The position numbers and the translations under genes were made by a program. From Selenomonadales bacterium (GTDB lineage: Bacteria; Bacillota; Negativicutes; Sporomusales; UBA7701), in NCBI GenBank assembly GCA_029975165.1, contig JARKPR010000047.1, positions 1 to 64,000 of the forward strand: DNA of 64,000 bases. Reading direction: 5' to 3'. Below, piece by piece: positions 31,616 to 40,459 of this stretch. Below the pieces are notes generated by a model. The model ran no database searches and had not been told where the DNA came from. It saw only the letters and a program-made list of their open reading frames with translations. Position 1 is the first letter of the stretch. Each line of letters opens with the position of its first letter.

Positions 31616-32399
31616 CGCTCGTCCCCCCTCCTCCACCAATGGCTTTCCGCTTGTTTTGGGGGACGAAGACCCGCAGCTTGGCCTCCACGGTTGCCGGGTT
31701 GTCGCCGGCCTGCAGGGAAAGGATGCCCTCCAGCATCATCTTCTTGAGCTCCGTTTCTTCTTTGGACATGATCTTCAGTTTATTGGAAAACGGATGCCAT
31801 ATCACGTAGCCGGTGAATATGCCGAACAATGTGGCGATGAACGCGGCGGCGATCGAGTGGCCCAACTGTTCGATATCGTTGAGGTTACCCAAGGCGGCCA
31901 CCAGGCCGACGACCGCGCCCAGCACCCCGAGCGTGGGGGCGTACATCCCCGCCTGCGAGAAGATAAGCACGCCGACGCGGTGGCGTTCCTCCATCTGCTG
32001 GATGTCCAGTCCGAGAATGTCCATCACCAGGTTGGGATCCATACCGTCGACGACCATCGTCAGCCCCTCCTTCAAGAAGGGGTCGTCAATCTGTTCCAGC
32101 CTCGGCTCGAGGGCCAGCAGCCCTTCCCGGCGGGCCAGATGGGACATGTCCACGAACAGGCGCAGAACCTCGTGGTGAGGTATCAGGACAGGTTTTATGA
32201 ACAACATCTTGACCAATTTGGGAAAACTGGCTATTTGCGCCATGGGAAAGCCGTTTAGCAGGCAAGCCGCCGTACCGGCGAAGATGATCAGCATCGCCGC
32301 GGGATTGATGAGCGCCGCCAGGCTGGCCCCTTTTAGCACCATGCCCACGCTGATGGCGCTTATACCCAATACCAGGCCGATTACCGTTGACTTCTCCAA
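31596..32399 (-). CDS. motA: flagellar motor stator protein MotA
   Basis: This 267-aa four-helix ion-channel subunit partners MotB. Typical elements are INPAAMLIIFAGTAA (helix 2), the conserved YAPTLGVLGAVVGLVAALGNL (helix 3) and FIATLFGIFTGYVIW (helix 4) with cytoplasmic charged loops between. The TTG at 32399, with AAGGGGGA ahead, is chosen; the longer upstream frame is AT-rich and shows no ribosome site. Confidence 0.94.
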   Translation of the reverse strand: MEKSTVIGLVLGISAISVGMVLKGASLAALINPAAMLIIFAGTAACLLNGFPMAQIASFPKLVKMLFIKPVLIPHHEVLRLFVDMSHLARREGLLALEPRLEQIDDPFLKEGLTMVVDGMDPNLVMDILGLDIQQMEERHRVGVLIFSQAGMYAPTLGVLGAVVGLVAALGNLNDIEQLGHSIAAAFIATLFGIFTGYVIWHPFSNKLKIMSKEETELKKMMLEGILSLQAGDNPATVEAKLRVFVPQNKRKAIGGGGGTSDGENAA

Positions 32400-32594
32400 T
32401 TGCCGTCCCCCTTGCTGCCAATAGTCGCCACGGCCGCTCCCGGCATATCCGTCCGCAGTTCCCGGCCTGTTTCTAAATCCATGTATTGTTTCTGTTAGGA
32501 AATATTCTAAATAGATAATGGAAATATATTGGCGATAAAACTGGAAAATCCTCTGTAAAATATAGGATTTATCAACGAAAAACAACTTTTAAAT

Positions 32595-32621
32595 TAAAAA
32601 AAGCTTGGCAAAAAGCCAAGC
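32595..32621 (-). terminator. terminator behind lplT
   Basis: GCTTGGC and GCCAAGC form a 7-bp stem with a 5-base loop; TTTTTTTAA follows on the minus strand. Confidence 0.88.
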
Positions 32622-32635
32622 CTCACCAACTGCCG

Positions 32636-33796
32636 CTAACAACGGCGGGAATAGGCAAACAGGTAGGCCACCATCGCCAGCAGCACGACGCCTGTGGCCG
32701 CCAGCGACGCGGCCGTCGCCACCCCAGCCTTGGCGGCCAGAGTGTACGCCCCCACGCCGGCGAACATCATCATGTTTTCGAAGAAGTTCTGGATGGCGAT
32801 CGTCTTGCCGGCGCCGACGCTCCGGTGGCCCACCTGCTGCAGGCAGGCGTTCATCGGCACGATGTAGATGCCGCCCAACGTCCCGACGAGCAGCAGGCCG
32901 GCGACGGCCAGCGGCAGGGTGCCCACGAACAGGAACGCCAGCACCCCCAAGCCCATCGCGAAGCCGTACCATACCGTGCGCCGGTAAGTGCGGATGCTGA
33001 CGAGCAGCGGCGTCACGGCCGCGCCGACGGCGATGCCCACTCCGGTCACAGCGATGATCATGCTTATCGCCGTGCCGCTGGTGATGCCCAGCGTAAGGGG
33101 CACCCAGGCGAAGATTATCATCCGCAGCACGGCCGACGCCATCCAGAACGAGCCTGTGCCGACCAGCGAATAATGGCTCTGGCGGTTGGCCAGCAGCGCC
33201 GCCGTGTCGCGGAAGAATTCGCTCACCGCCCGGCGGTAGCCGATGGAGCGGTCGCCGGGGTCGTTGGGGATGAACAGGTTCATCGCTATCGACGTCCCGT
33301 AGAGGGCGATGCAGGCGAATAGGCCGACGGTCACGGAATAATCCGACACGATTCCCCCCGCCACCGAGCCGGCGAGGATGGCGAGGATGGTGAAGCTCTC
33401 CAGGCCGGAGTTGGCCCGCAGCAGTTTGTCCTCGCCGCGGGTGAGGAAGGGCAGGATGCCGTACTTGGCGGGGCTATACACCACCGCCCCCACGCCCACG
33501 ACCGCGTAGCTCAGGGCCGGGTCGAGGGCGGCCAGCAGCATCGCCACCCCGGCCGCCTTGATGATGTTGCCGATTATCAGCACCCTGGCCTTGGGCGTGC
33601 GGTCGGCGAAGCGCCCGACCCACGGCGACAGCAGCACGTACGCCGCGAAAAAGGTGGTCTGCACGAACGGCAGGTAATAGCCGGGATAGGCATCCCGCTT
33701 GATGATCGCCAAAGCGACGAACAGAATCATATTGTCGACGAACGCCGACAGGAACTGGGCGGTGAACAGCGCCCCCAGCGGCGAAAGCTTAGCCAT
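32636..33796 (-). CDS. lplT: lysophospholipid transporter LplT
   Basis: This 386-aa MFS protein flips lysophospholipids across the inner membrane so that Aas can reacylate them. It begins with the LplT-type PLGALFTAQFLSAFVDNMILF and contains VYSPAKYGILP and NSGLESFTILAIL. It overlaps aas by 8 bases, so the two-protein repair pathway is translated together. Its presence supports a diderm envelope. Confidence 0.92.
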   Translation of the reverse strand: MAKLSPLGALFTAQFLSAFVDNMILFVALAIIKRDAYPGYYLPFVQTTFFAAYVLLSPWVGRFADRTPKARVLIIGNIIKAAGVAMLLAALDPALSYAVVGVGAVVYSPAKYGILPFLTRGEDKLLRANSGLESFTILAILAGSVAGGIVSDYSVTVGLFACIALYGTSIAMNLFIPNDPGDRSIGYRRAVSEFFRDTAALLANRQSHYSLVGTGSFWMASAVLRMIIFAWVPLTLGITSGTAISMIIAVTGVGIAVGAAVTPLLVSIRTYRRTVWYGFAMGLGVLAFLFVGTLPLAVAGLLLVGTLGGIYIVPMNACLQQVGHRSVGAGKTIAIQNFFENMMMFAGVGAYTLAAKAGVATAASLAATGVVLLAMVAYLFAYSRRC

Positions 33797-35903
33797 CGCC
33801 CGCCTCCTCTTGCAGTGCGGCTGCTTTCAAGGTTACATAATCCACCTTGCCACTGCCCAGCAGCGGCAGTTTATTGACCACCACCACCGCCGCCGGCAGG
33901 GTCAGCATATTCTGGCGGGCCGTGTTCATGAACTCCCGCAGGGCCTGCCTGCTGGCCCCTTTGGCCATGGTATAGAGGACGATCTTCTCGCCCCGGCGGG
34001 CGTCGGGGAGGCTGACGGCCGCCACCTTGTCGGTGGCGAAACACTGCCGGGCCGTCTGCTCGACCGCGTCGAGACTGACCATCTCGCCGGAGACCTTGGC
34101 GAACCGCTTGAGCCGCGACTCGATTTTCACGAAGCCGTCGGCGTCGACGCTGACGATGTCGCCGCAGTCGTACCATTCGCCGGCCGGCACGAAGCCCCGG
34201 CCGGGCAGCAGGTAGCCCTCCATGACGTTCGGGCCCCGCACCAGCAGGTTGCCGCCGGCGGCGAGGCCGGGCACCGCCTCCAGCCGCCATTCCACCCCCG
34301 GCAGGAAGCGCCCCACCGTGCCGGCCCGGTAGAAAAGCGGCGTGTTTATGCTCAGCACCGGCGCCGTCTCGGTCGTGCCGTAGCCTTCGAGGATGCGCAG
34401 GCCGAACTTTTCCTGCCACGTGCGGCGGACCTCGTCCGGCAGCTTCTCCCCGCCGGCCAGCACGTAGCGCAGACGGTAGAAATCGTAGGGGTGGGCGTAG
34501 CGGGCGTAACCGGCCAGGAAGGTGGGCGTGCCGAGGAGCAGCGTGATACTTTTATCGTAGGCGATTTCCGGGATTATTTTGTAATGCAGCGGCGTCGGGT
34601 AGAGGAAAACCTCGATCCCCTCCAGGATGGGCAGCAGCGTGCCCACCGTGAGGCCGAAGGAGTGGAACATCGGCAGGGCGTTGAGCATCCTGTCGCGGGG
34701 GGTGTAGTCGATGACCGCCGACGCCTGGTTGATATTGGCGAGGATGTTGGTGTGGCGCAGCACGACCCCTTTGGGCTTGCTTTCGCTGCCGCTGGTGAAC
34801 AGCACGACCTGCGGCGCCCCGGCGGCGGCCCTGACCTTGGCGCAGTATTTCAGCAGCCCGAGCAGCTTGTCGGCCGCCGTCACCCCGGCCCGCACGTCCT
34901 CAAGATACACGACGCGGAACTTTTCCGCCAAAACGCCGACGTAATCCGCGAACCCCGCCTTTTCGACGAACAGGCGCGAGGTGATTATCGTTTTGAGCCC
35001 GGCGGCCTGGCCGCAGTCGATGTTGTTCTCCGCCCCGGCGCTGAAATTCATCACCGCCGGCGTCTTGCCGGCGGAAAACAGCGCCAGCAGCGTCACGACA
35101 TGGCCGATGGAATTCGGCAGCAGCACCCCGGCCACCATTTCGCCGGCCAGCAGTTGCCGCAGCTTGCCGCCGAGGACGTAACTGCCCACCGCCGCCCCGC
35201 GATAGGTGATCGCCCCGCCGATGTCAGCGGCCATCCGCCTGCCGGCTCCGTTGAGGGCGACGGCGTCCAGGAACCTGTCGAAGATGTTCGTGCCGGCGTC
35301 CCTGTGCTGGCGGGCCCTGAACAGCGCGTGCTGCAGCATGGCCAGCAGCCGGTCGCCGACCTCCTTCTTCTGCTGCCGGAAACTCCGCGCGGCCGACACC
35401 GTTACCCGCGCCGGCGCCGCCGCGTAGATCGTCACGCGGGGGAACCAGAACGACTTCACCTTGTCGGTGATGCGGGACAGCTTCGACCGCTCCGGCCCGA
35501 GGAAGATAACCGGGTAGAGGGTCGCCGCCGTCTTTAGGGCGATGAAGCCCACCCCGCCGTACACCTTCATCAGGCCGCCGGTCGTGGTGATGCGGCCCTC
35601 GGGGAAGAGGACCACCGGCCGGCCCGCCTTCACGGCGGAGACGATCTTCTTCAGCGAATAAGGGTTGAGCGGGTCTACGGTCACATGGCTCACGAACCGC
35701 AGCACCAAGCTGATTTTGGTGGCGATGGCCGTGTTGACCACGAAGCAGGTCGCCGCCGGCAGATAGGCGTACAGGAAAATCGCGTCCAGGAAGGACACGT
35801 GGTTGGGCAGCACGATCGCCGGCCCGGTGAATTTCAGCCTCCCCCCGCCCACCAGCCTCGTCCTGAAAAAAACCCCCAGGATAACACGGATAAGCGCGCG
35901 CAT
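33789..35903 (-). CDS. aas: bifunctional 2-acylglycerophosphoethanolamine acyltransferase/acyl-ACP synthetase
   Basis: This 704-aa fusion reacylates lysophosphatidylethanolamine. The N-terminal PlsC domain (residues about 1-190) has the acyltransferase motifs NHVSFLDAIF and FPEGRITTTG. The C-terminal AMP-binding domain (about 220-700) has the ATP loop FTSGSESKPKG, the EGYGTTETAP motif and YDCGDIVSVD. The ATG at 35903 follows GGGGAG. It is 14 bp behind the tetR stop. Confidence 0.93.
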   Translation of the reverse strand: MRALIRVILGVFFRTRLVGGGRLKFTGPAIVLPNHVSFLDAIFLYAYLPAATCFVVNTAIATKISLVLRFVSHVTVDPLNPYSLKKIVSAVKAGRPVVLFPEGRITTTGGLMKVYGGVGFIALKTAATLYPVIFLGPERSKLSRITDKVKSFWFPRVTIYAAAPARVTVSAARSFRQQKKEVGDRLLAMLQHALFRARQHRDAGTNIFDRFLDAVALNGAGRRMAADIGGAITYRGAAVGSYVLGGKLRQLLAGEMVAGVLLPNSIGHVVTLLALFSAGKTPAVMNFSAGAENNIDCGQAAGLKTIITSRLFVEKAGFADYVGVLAEKFRVVYLEDVRAGVTAADKLLGLLKYCAKVRAAAGAPQVVLFTSGSESKPKGVVLRHTNILANINQASAVIDYTPRDRMLNALPMFHSFGLTVGTLLPILEGIEVFLYPTPLHYKIIPEIAYDKSITLLLGTPTFLAGYARYAHPYDFYRLRYVLAGGEKLPDEVRRTWQEKFGLRILEGYGTTETAPVLSINTPLFYRAGTVGRFLPGVEWRLEAVPGLAAGGNLLVRGPNVMEGYLLPGRGFVPAGEWYDCGDIVSVDADGFVKIESRLKRFAKVSGEMVSLDAVEQTARQCFATDKVAAVSLPDARRGEKIVLYTMAKGASRQALREFMNTARQNMLTLPAAVVVVNKLPLLGSGKVDYVTLKAAALQEEAGDG

Positions 35904-35917
35904 TTTCTCCCCTACCT

Positions 35918-36490
35918 CTACGCAAACATCTTCCGAACCATCGCTTCGACCTTTTCCGTCAGCAGGGAAAACTCGGGCAGGACATCGTGGAAATAAGGGT
36001 ACTGGGCCAAAGGCTGCAGCAGCAGCCCGGAATAGACGGTCAGCAGGAAATAGACCTCCTGGCGGGGGATCTCCCCAGCCGCCATCCCCGCCTCGATGAT
36101 GCTGCGGATGACGAAGTGCGGCTTGATCTCCTCCGCCACGTCCTGCCAAAAGTCGTACTGCGACAGCAGGGCGAAGCGGATGGGCGCCGGATAGTCGCGG
36201 TAAAGGCCGTAGGTGGCGCCGACGATCAGGCAGAGCTTGTCGACCGCCCCGCCCGGCGCCGCGTCGATGCGCCGCAGCCGCGCGGTGTAATCGCCGATCA
36301 CGACGGTAAATATGTGGGCCGCCAGTTCCTGCTTGCCGCTGAAGTGCTTGTAGAGGGCCGCCTCCGAGACGCCGGCCGCCGCCGCGATGTCGCGCACCGA
36401 CACTGCGTCGTAGCCGCGGGCGGCGAACAGCTCCAGGCTTGCCCGCAGCAGGTCGCCCTTCTTGCCCTCGTGCTGGAAAAGCTGGCGCAC
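35918..36490 (-). CDS. TetR/AcrR family transcriptional regulator
   Basis: This 190-aa repressor has an N-terminal helix-turn-helix, SLELFAARGYDAVSVRDIAAAAGVSEA (residues about 18-43), followed by YKHFSGKQEL, and a helical ligand-binding C-terminus. The GTG start has GGAGGGG ahead. It is the first gene of the tetR-aas-lplT operon and a perfect palindrome lies 20 bases upstream, so it probably regulates its own operon in response to a lipid or fatty acyl ligand. Confidence 0.9.
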   Translation of the reverse strand: MRQLFQHEGKKGDLLRASLELFAARGYDAVSVRDIAAAAGVSEAALYKHFSGKQELAAHIFTVVIGDYTARLRRIDAAPGGAVDKLCLIVGATYGLYRDYPAPIRFALLSQYDFWQDVAEEIKPHFVIRSIIEAGMAAGEIPRQEVYFLLTVYSGLLLQPLAQYPYFHDVLPEFSLLTEKVEAMVRKMFA

Positions 36491-36509
36491 CCGCGTCCCC
36501 TCCTTGTTG

Positions 36510-36525
36510 GTTAACGCTCGTTAAC
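36510..36525. promoter_or_regulatory. probable TetR operator
   Basis: GTTAACGCTCGTTAAC is a perfect palindrome (7-bp arms, central CT) just ahead of the tetR start, the usual place for an autoregulatory operator. Confidence 0.65.
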
Positions 36526-36630
36526 TCAATTTTAGAATACGCCAGCTTGTCCTGTCAATAGGCCCTTGAAAAAAATTCCTCCGCCTTATAGGCAAGAGCG
36601 CCTGGGATTTTCCCCGGCGCCCCTTGCGGC

Positions 36631-37767
36631 CTATCGTGCGAACTTTATCGTTATATCCACAATCTCCGGCGTGTTGCCCACCCTGATCGGCGGCCCCCAT
36701 GTCCCGAACCCGGACGACACGATCACCTGATAAGCGCCCTTGCGCAGGTACCCCCAGTCGTCCTCGAAGATGCGGCCGGTGACGAAGTTGTTCGGGAACA
36801 TCTGGCCCACATGGGTGTGGCCCGACAGCTGCAGGTCCACCCCCTGGCCGGCGGCCTCGTCGAGGGCGAACGGCTGATGGTCCATCAGGATGACGGGCAG
36901 CCGCCGTTCGACCCCGGCCATCACCTCGGCCAGCGGCTTGCGCCCTTGGCCGCCGAACTGCGCCCGGCGGTCGTCGCGGCCGACGATGTAGAAGCTGTCG
37001 CCCACTTTCACGTACTCGTCCCGCAGAACCCTTATGCCAGCCTCGTCCAGCCGGGCCGTCACTTCCTCGACCTTGCCGCTCAGATACTCGTGGTTGCCCA
37101 GCACCGCCCACACCCCGTAGCGCGGCGTCAGCCGGCGGAACGGCGCGGCCATCCGCCGCTCGACGAAATAGCCGACATTCTCGTCGATGATGTCGCCGGC
37201 CAGCAGTATCAGGTCGGGGCGGCGGGCGTCGATCATCGCGACCAGCCCCTCCAGGCGGCTATAGTTGACGATCGGGCCGAGGTGGATGTCCGAGACCATC
37301 ACCACCCGCAGCTCGCTCAGGCCGCCGGCCGGCTTGCCGATCGTCACCTCATACGTGGCGACCCGCGGGTTGCGGGCGTTCCACGTGCCGTACGCCACCA
37401 CCGCCGCCACCAGCGCGACCACCGCCAGCCCCACGACGAGCGGCTTGCCCGCGCCGGCGTGGAGCAGGCCGAGCTTGCGGGCCAGAAAGCGGCCGAGGTC
37501 GGTCGCCAGCCACGCGAGGACGAAATAATACAGCGCTGCCAGCCAGTAATCGCCGCTGTAGGCGAGGAAATCCCGGACCTGGGTGGCCACCGGCAAGGTC
37601 TTGAACCTGGCTGCCAGCGGCGTCAGGATCAGCAGCGCGAACGCCGGCCAGAAGACCTTGCCCCAGCCCGGCAGCCAATGGCTGAAAATATACTGCCATA
37701 ACCTGGCGCCGACATAATAATTCAACAACAAATACGGTACGAAGACGACGAGGAGAAATACCGGCAC
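36631..37767 (-). CDS. membrane-anchored metallophosphoesterase (YkuE/YaeI-like)
   Basis: This 378-aa protein has four N-terminal hydrophobic helices (to about residue 125) and a calcineurin-like phosphoesterase domain. The metal ligands are visible in VVMVSDIHLG, LAGDIIDE, LGNHEYLSG and LSGHTHVGQ. Related proteins act on lipid-linked phosphates; the substrate here is unknown. GTG start with AGGAGG ahead. Confidence 0.9.
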   Translation of the reverse strand: MPVFLLVVFVPYLLLNYYVGARLWQYIFSHWLPGWGKVFWPAFALLILTPLAARFKTLPVATQVRDFLAYSGDYWLAALYYFVLAWLATDLGRFLARKLGLLHAGAGKPLVVGLAVVALVAAVVAYGTWNARNPRVATYEVTIGKPAGGLSELRVVMVSDIHLGPIVNYSRLEGLVAMIDARRPDLILLAGDIIDENVGYFVERRMAAPFRRLTPRYGVWAVLGNHEYLSGKVEEVTARLDEAGIRVLRDEYVKVGDSFYIVGRDDRRAQFGGQGRKPLAEVMAGVERRLPVILMDHQPFALDEAAGQGVDLQLSGHTHVGQMFPNNFVTGRIFEDDWGYLRKGAYQVIVSSGFGTWGPPIRVGNTPEIVDITIKFAR

Positions 37768-37940
37768 CAGTTTGCCTCCTGTCCGCCATTACGGCCTGTC
37801 TGTAAAATTCACCGTTCTTATTTCGGCCCCGGCGGCGATATTCCTCCGTCGGCACCGCCGGGCCCCAAGCAGCAAAATTGTGGCCGCCGGAGGACAATCA
37901 TGGTAGAATCAAAGCATACGGCTGCCTGAGGAGGTTCTTC

Positions 37941-38600
37941 GTGCGCATAAAATACGCCCCCCTCATCACCCTTTTTGTCCTGCTCATCGTCGCCTTCCTT
38001 CCCCAAGCCTCCGCCCAGTCCGGCCTGCTGGCCGGCAGGACGATCGTCCTCGACCCCGGCCACGGCGGCGAACAGGCCGGCGCCTGCTACTTCGGGGTGC
38101 GCGAGGCCGACGTCAACCTCGCCATCGGCCGCGAACTCGCAGCCAGGCTGACCGCCGCCGGCGCCAACGTAGTCATGACCCGCACCACCGACGAACTGGT
38201 TGCCTGCGCCGGTACCGACCCCGCCGACGAGCTGCAGGCGCGGGTCGACATCGCCCAGGCCGCCGGCGCCGACATCTTCGTCAGTCTGCACGCCAACGCC
38301 CACCCCGCCAAGCCGGAAACGGCCGGCGTCATCACCTTCCGTGCCCCCGGGCGCTCCACGGCCCTGGCCGCCGCCATCCAGGAGGCGGTCGTCGAGGAAA
38401 CCGGCGCCGTGGACAAAGGCGTGCGCACCGCCAACTTCTATGTCCTGCGCCACAGTGACCGCCCCGCCGTCCTGGTGGAGGCAGGCTTCCTCTCCAACCG
38501 CGTCGAAGCCGCCCGCCTCAATACTCCCGCCTATCAGAAAGAAGTGGCGTCCGGCATCTACAAAGGTATTGTCCGCTATTTCCTGGCGCTTAATCCATAG
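37941..38600 (+). CDS. N-acetylmuramoyl-L-alanine amidase (Amidase_3)
   Basis: This 219-aa secreted zinc amidase cleaves peptide stems from glycan. A signal peptide ends about ASAQS (residue 24). The catalytic domain starts IVLDPGHGGEQAG; zinc ligands are His in DPGHGG, Glu in VREADVNL and His in VSLHANA, and the catalytic Glu is in VEAGFLSN. The GTG at 37941 follows GAGGAGG by 6 bases. Confidence 0.93.
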   Translation: MRIKYAPLITLFVLLIVAFLPQASAQSGLLAGRTIVLDPGHGGEQAGACYFGVREADVNLAIGRELAARLTAAGANVVMTRTTDELVACAGTDPADELQARVDIAQAAGADIFVSLHANAHPAKPETAGVITFRAPGRSTALAAAIQEAVVEETGAVDKGVRTANFYVLRHSDRPAVLVEAGFLSNRVEAARLNTPAYQKEVASGIYKGIVRYFLALNP

Positions 38601-38624
38601 CGGCCCATTGGCCTAGCATCGATT

Positions 38625-38653
38625 GAAAGCCCCGGCTGATTGCCGGGGCTTTC
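38625..38653 (+). terminator. terminator behind the amidase gene
   Basis: GAAAGCCCCGGC and GCCGGGGCTTTC form a 12-bp perfect stem with loop TGATT. It lies between convergent genes. Confidence 0.8.
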
Positions 38654-38678
38654 ATATGCTTTGTCCGCAAGGTGTCGA

Positions 38679-39497
38679 CTATCGGCATTGCCCCGCATTA
38701 AGGGAGCGCAGCAGGGCGTCGGTCCCGTCCCGGTATGCGCCCGGATGGCGCAGATATTCCTCCAGCGCGGGCAGCGCCGCGGGGAAATGGCGGCGGTAGG
38801 CGGCCTTCAGGCGGTTCGCGACCGCCGGATAGGGATTGAGGTGGTCGAGGAGGATTTCCTTGACGCCGGCAGCATGGAGCGAACGGTAGAGCGTGGTCAG
38901 GGATTCTTCCGTATCGGTCAGCCCCGGCAGCAGCGGAGCGACGAATACCCATACCGGGATGCCCGCCTTTATCAGTCGACTGGCCGCGGCCAGCCGCAGT
39001 TGCGGCTCCGAAGCGCCCGGCTCGAGCAAGCCGGCGACGTTCCGGTCCATCGTCGTAATCGTAAAGCCGACTTCGCAGGCCCGCAGTTCGCGCAGGATGG
39101 GAAGATCTCTTTCCACGAGGTGCGACTTTGTCAAAACGCCGACTTCCAGCAGCCGGTAGTCGGCCAGTACCTGCAAGCTGGCGCGGGTGATGCCGTAGCG
39201 GGCCTCGGCCGGCTGATAGGCGTCGGTTACCGAGCCCAGCAGGACCTTGCCCTCCGGCTTTGCCCTCCGGCCGCTCAACTGCTTGGCCAGGACAGCGGGG
39301 AAATTGGCCTTCACGTCGAGGAACTCGCCCCACTTTTCCCGATGGCCGGTAAACCGGCACATGAACGAGGCGTAACAGTATACGCAGCCATGCGTGCAGC
39401 CCCCGTACGGGTTCAGACAATAGTCGTAGCCGGGAATCCCCGTCCTGGTCAAAGCGGACTTGCACATTATTTCTCGGGGAACAGCTATTTCAGTCAA
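38679..39497 (-). CDS. SPL-family radical SAM protein
   Basis: This 272-aa protein has the radical-SAM cluster motif CTHGCVYC (C34, C38, C41), followed by the SPL-type features GSVTDAYQPAEARYGITR and VGVLTKSHLVERDLPIL. It resembles the uncharacterised relatives of spore photoproduct lyase (Rv2578c-like) rather than SplB itself. TTG start with GGAGG 9 bases ahead. It is 31 bp behind the HlyD-type gene. Confidence 0.87.
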   Translation of the reverse strand: MTEIAVPREIMCKSALTRTGIPGYDYCLNPYGGCTHGCVYCYASFMCRFTGHREKWGEFLDVKANFPAVLAKQLSGRRAKPEGKVLLGSVTDAYQPAEARYGITRASLQVLADYRLLEVGVLTKSHLVERDLPILRELRACEVGFTITTMDRNVAGLLEPGASEPQLRLAAASRLIKAGIPVWVFVAPLLPGLTDTEESLTTLYRSLHAAGVKEILLDHLNPYPAVANRLKAAYRRHFPAALPALEEYLRHPGAYRDGTDALLRSLNAGQCR

Positions 39498-39528
39498 TTT
39501 TCCGTACCTCCGCGCCGCCCGACCGTAT

Positions 39529-40443
39529 TTACCTTGACGGCGTTATCGCTATCTGGGCGGTCATGTTCCAGCGCAGCCGGTCGTCCCAGCGCTCGGGGGC
39601 GATCGTCACCGTGTACGTTATATCGCCGCGCTTCTTTTCGCCGAACGGGCGGATGAACTTCACCCGGCCGGGGATCTCCAGGTCCGGGATGCCGTCGAAC
39701 GTCAGGGCGACGGCGTCGCCGACCCGCACCCTGGCCACGGTCAGCTCGGTCAGGTCGTCGCTGCGCACCTCCCAGGCCGATTCATCGGCGAGGCGGACCA
39801 GCACCGTGCCGATTGCGGCGTGCTCGCCCACCTTCACGTCGAGGTACGCCACCGTGCCCGCCATCGGCGCCTTGAGCTCCGTCTTGTCCAGCAGCCCCTC
39901 GGCTTCGGTAACGCGGCTGCGTTGGGTCGCCAGGTCGGCCTCGGCCTGGGCCAGCGCCGCCCGGTTCCTGTCCGCCGCTGTCAGCGCCTGGTCGAGCTGC
40001 TGCCGCGAAGTGGCCCCGGCCGCCTCCAACCGCTGCTGGCGGGCTAACTCGCGTTCGGCGTCCGCCAGGTTGACCCTGGCCTGCTCCACTCCCGCCGCCG
40101 CGCGGGCCAGGTCGGCGCGGGCGCTGCCCACCCGGGCCGAGTAATCCTGGCGCACCAGCCTGATGAGCGGCTGGCCCTGCTGCACCTGCTCGCCCTCGGC
40201 GACCAGTATTTCGCCCACCGTTCCGTCCACAGGCATGACCATCTGGGCGTAGCGCACCGGGAAAACGATCCCTTCCGCCAGCACCCGGCTGTCCGCCTTC
40301 ACCGGCGGAATATCCGCCTTGCCGCCCTGGCGGCCGTACAGCCACCAGCCGCCGGCCGCCAGCGCCGCCACGACGACCAGCGTCAGCAGCCAGTGCCGCC
40401 GCAGCCAGCCGCCGGTCGCCGCCAATTTGCCCTTTACAGCCAT
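39529..40443 (-). CDS. periplasmic adaptor (HlyD/MacA-type membrane fusion protein)
   Basis: This 304-aa protein has one N-terminal helix (residues about 18-36), a biotinyl-lipoyl-like half-motif (MPVDGTVGEILVAEGEQVQQGQPL), a coiled coil of about 95 residues rich in Ala/Arg/Gln, and the second half-motif (APMAGTVAYLDVKVGE). It links an inner-membrane ABC pump to the outer envelope. It ends the ATPase-permease-adaptor operon with 16 bp to the permease gene. Confidence 0.9.
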   Translation of the reverse strand: MAVKGKLAATGGWLRRHWLLTLVVVAALAAGGWWLYGRQGGKADIPPVKADSRVLAEGIVFPVRYAQMVMPVDGTVGEILVAEGEQVQQGQPLIRLVRQDYSARVGSARADLARAAAGVEQARVNLADAERELARQQRLEAAGATSRQQLDQALTAADRNRAALAQAEADLATQRSRVTEAEGLLDKTELKAPMAGTVAYLDVKVGEHAAIGTVLVRLADESAWEVRSDDLTELTVARVRVGDAVALTFDGIPDLEIPGRVKFIRPFGEKKRGDITYTVTIAPERWDDRLRWNMTAQIAITPSR

Positions 40444-40459
40444 ATCGCTATCTCCCCTG

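Noticed and set aside
32490-32560. A GGCGATAA box near motA as a sigma-28 flagellar promoter
   Set aside because: It lies on the wrong strand for motA and the TAAA spacing is about 20 instead of 15 bases.
36490-37111. Arginine/glycine-rich minus-strand frame overlapping the metallophosphoesterase gene
   Set aside because: It is a shifted reading of the phosphoesterase coding sequence.
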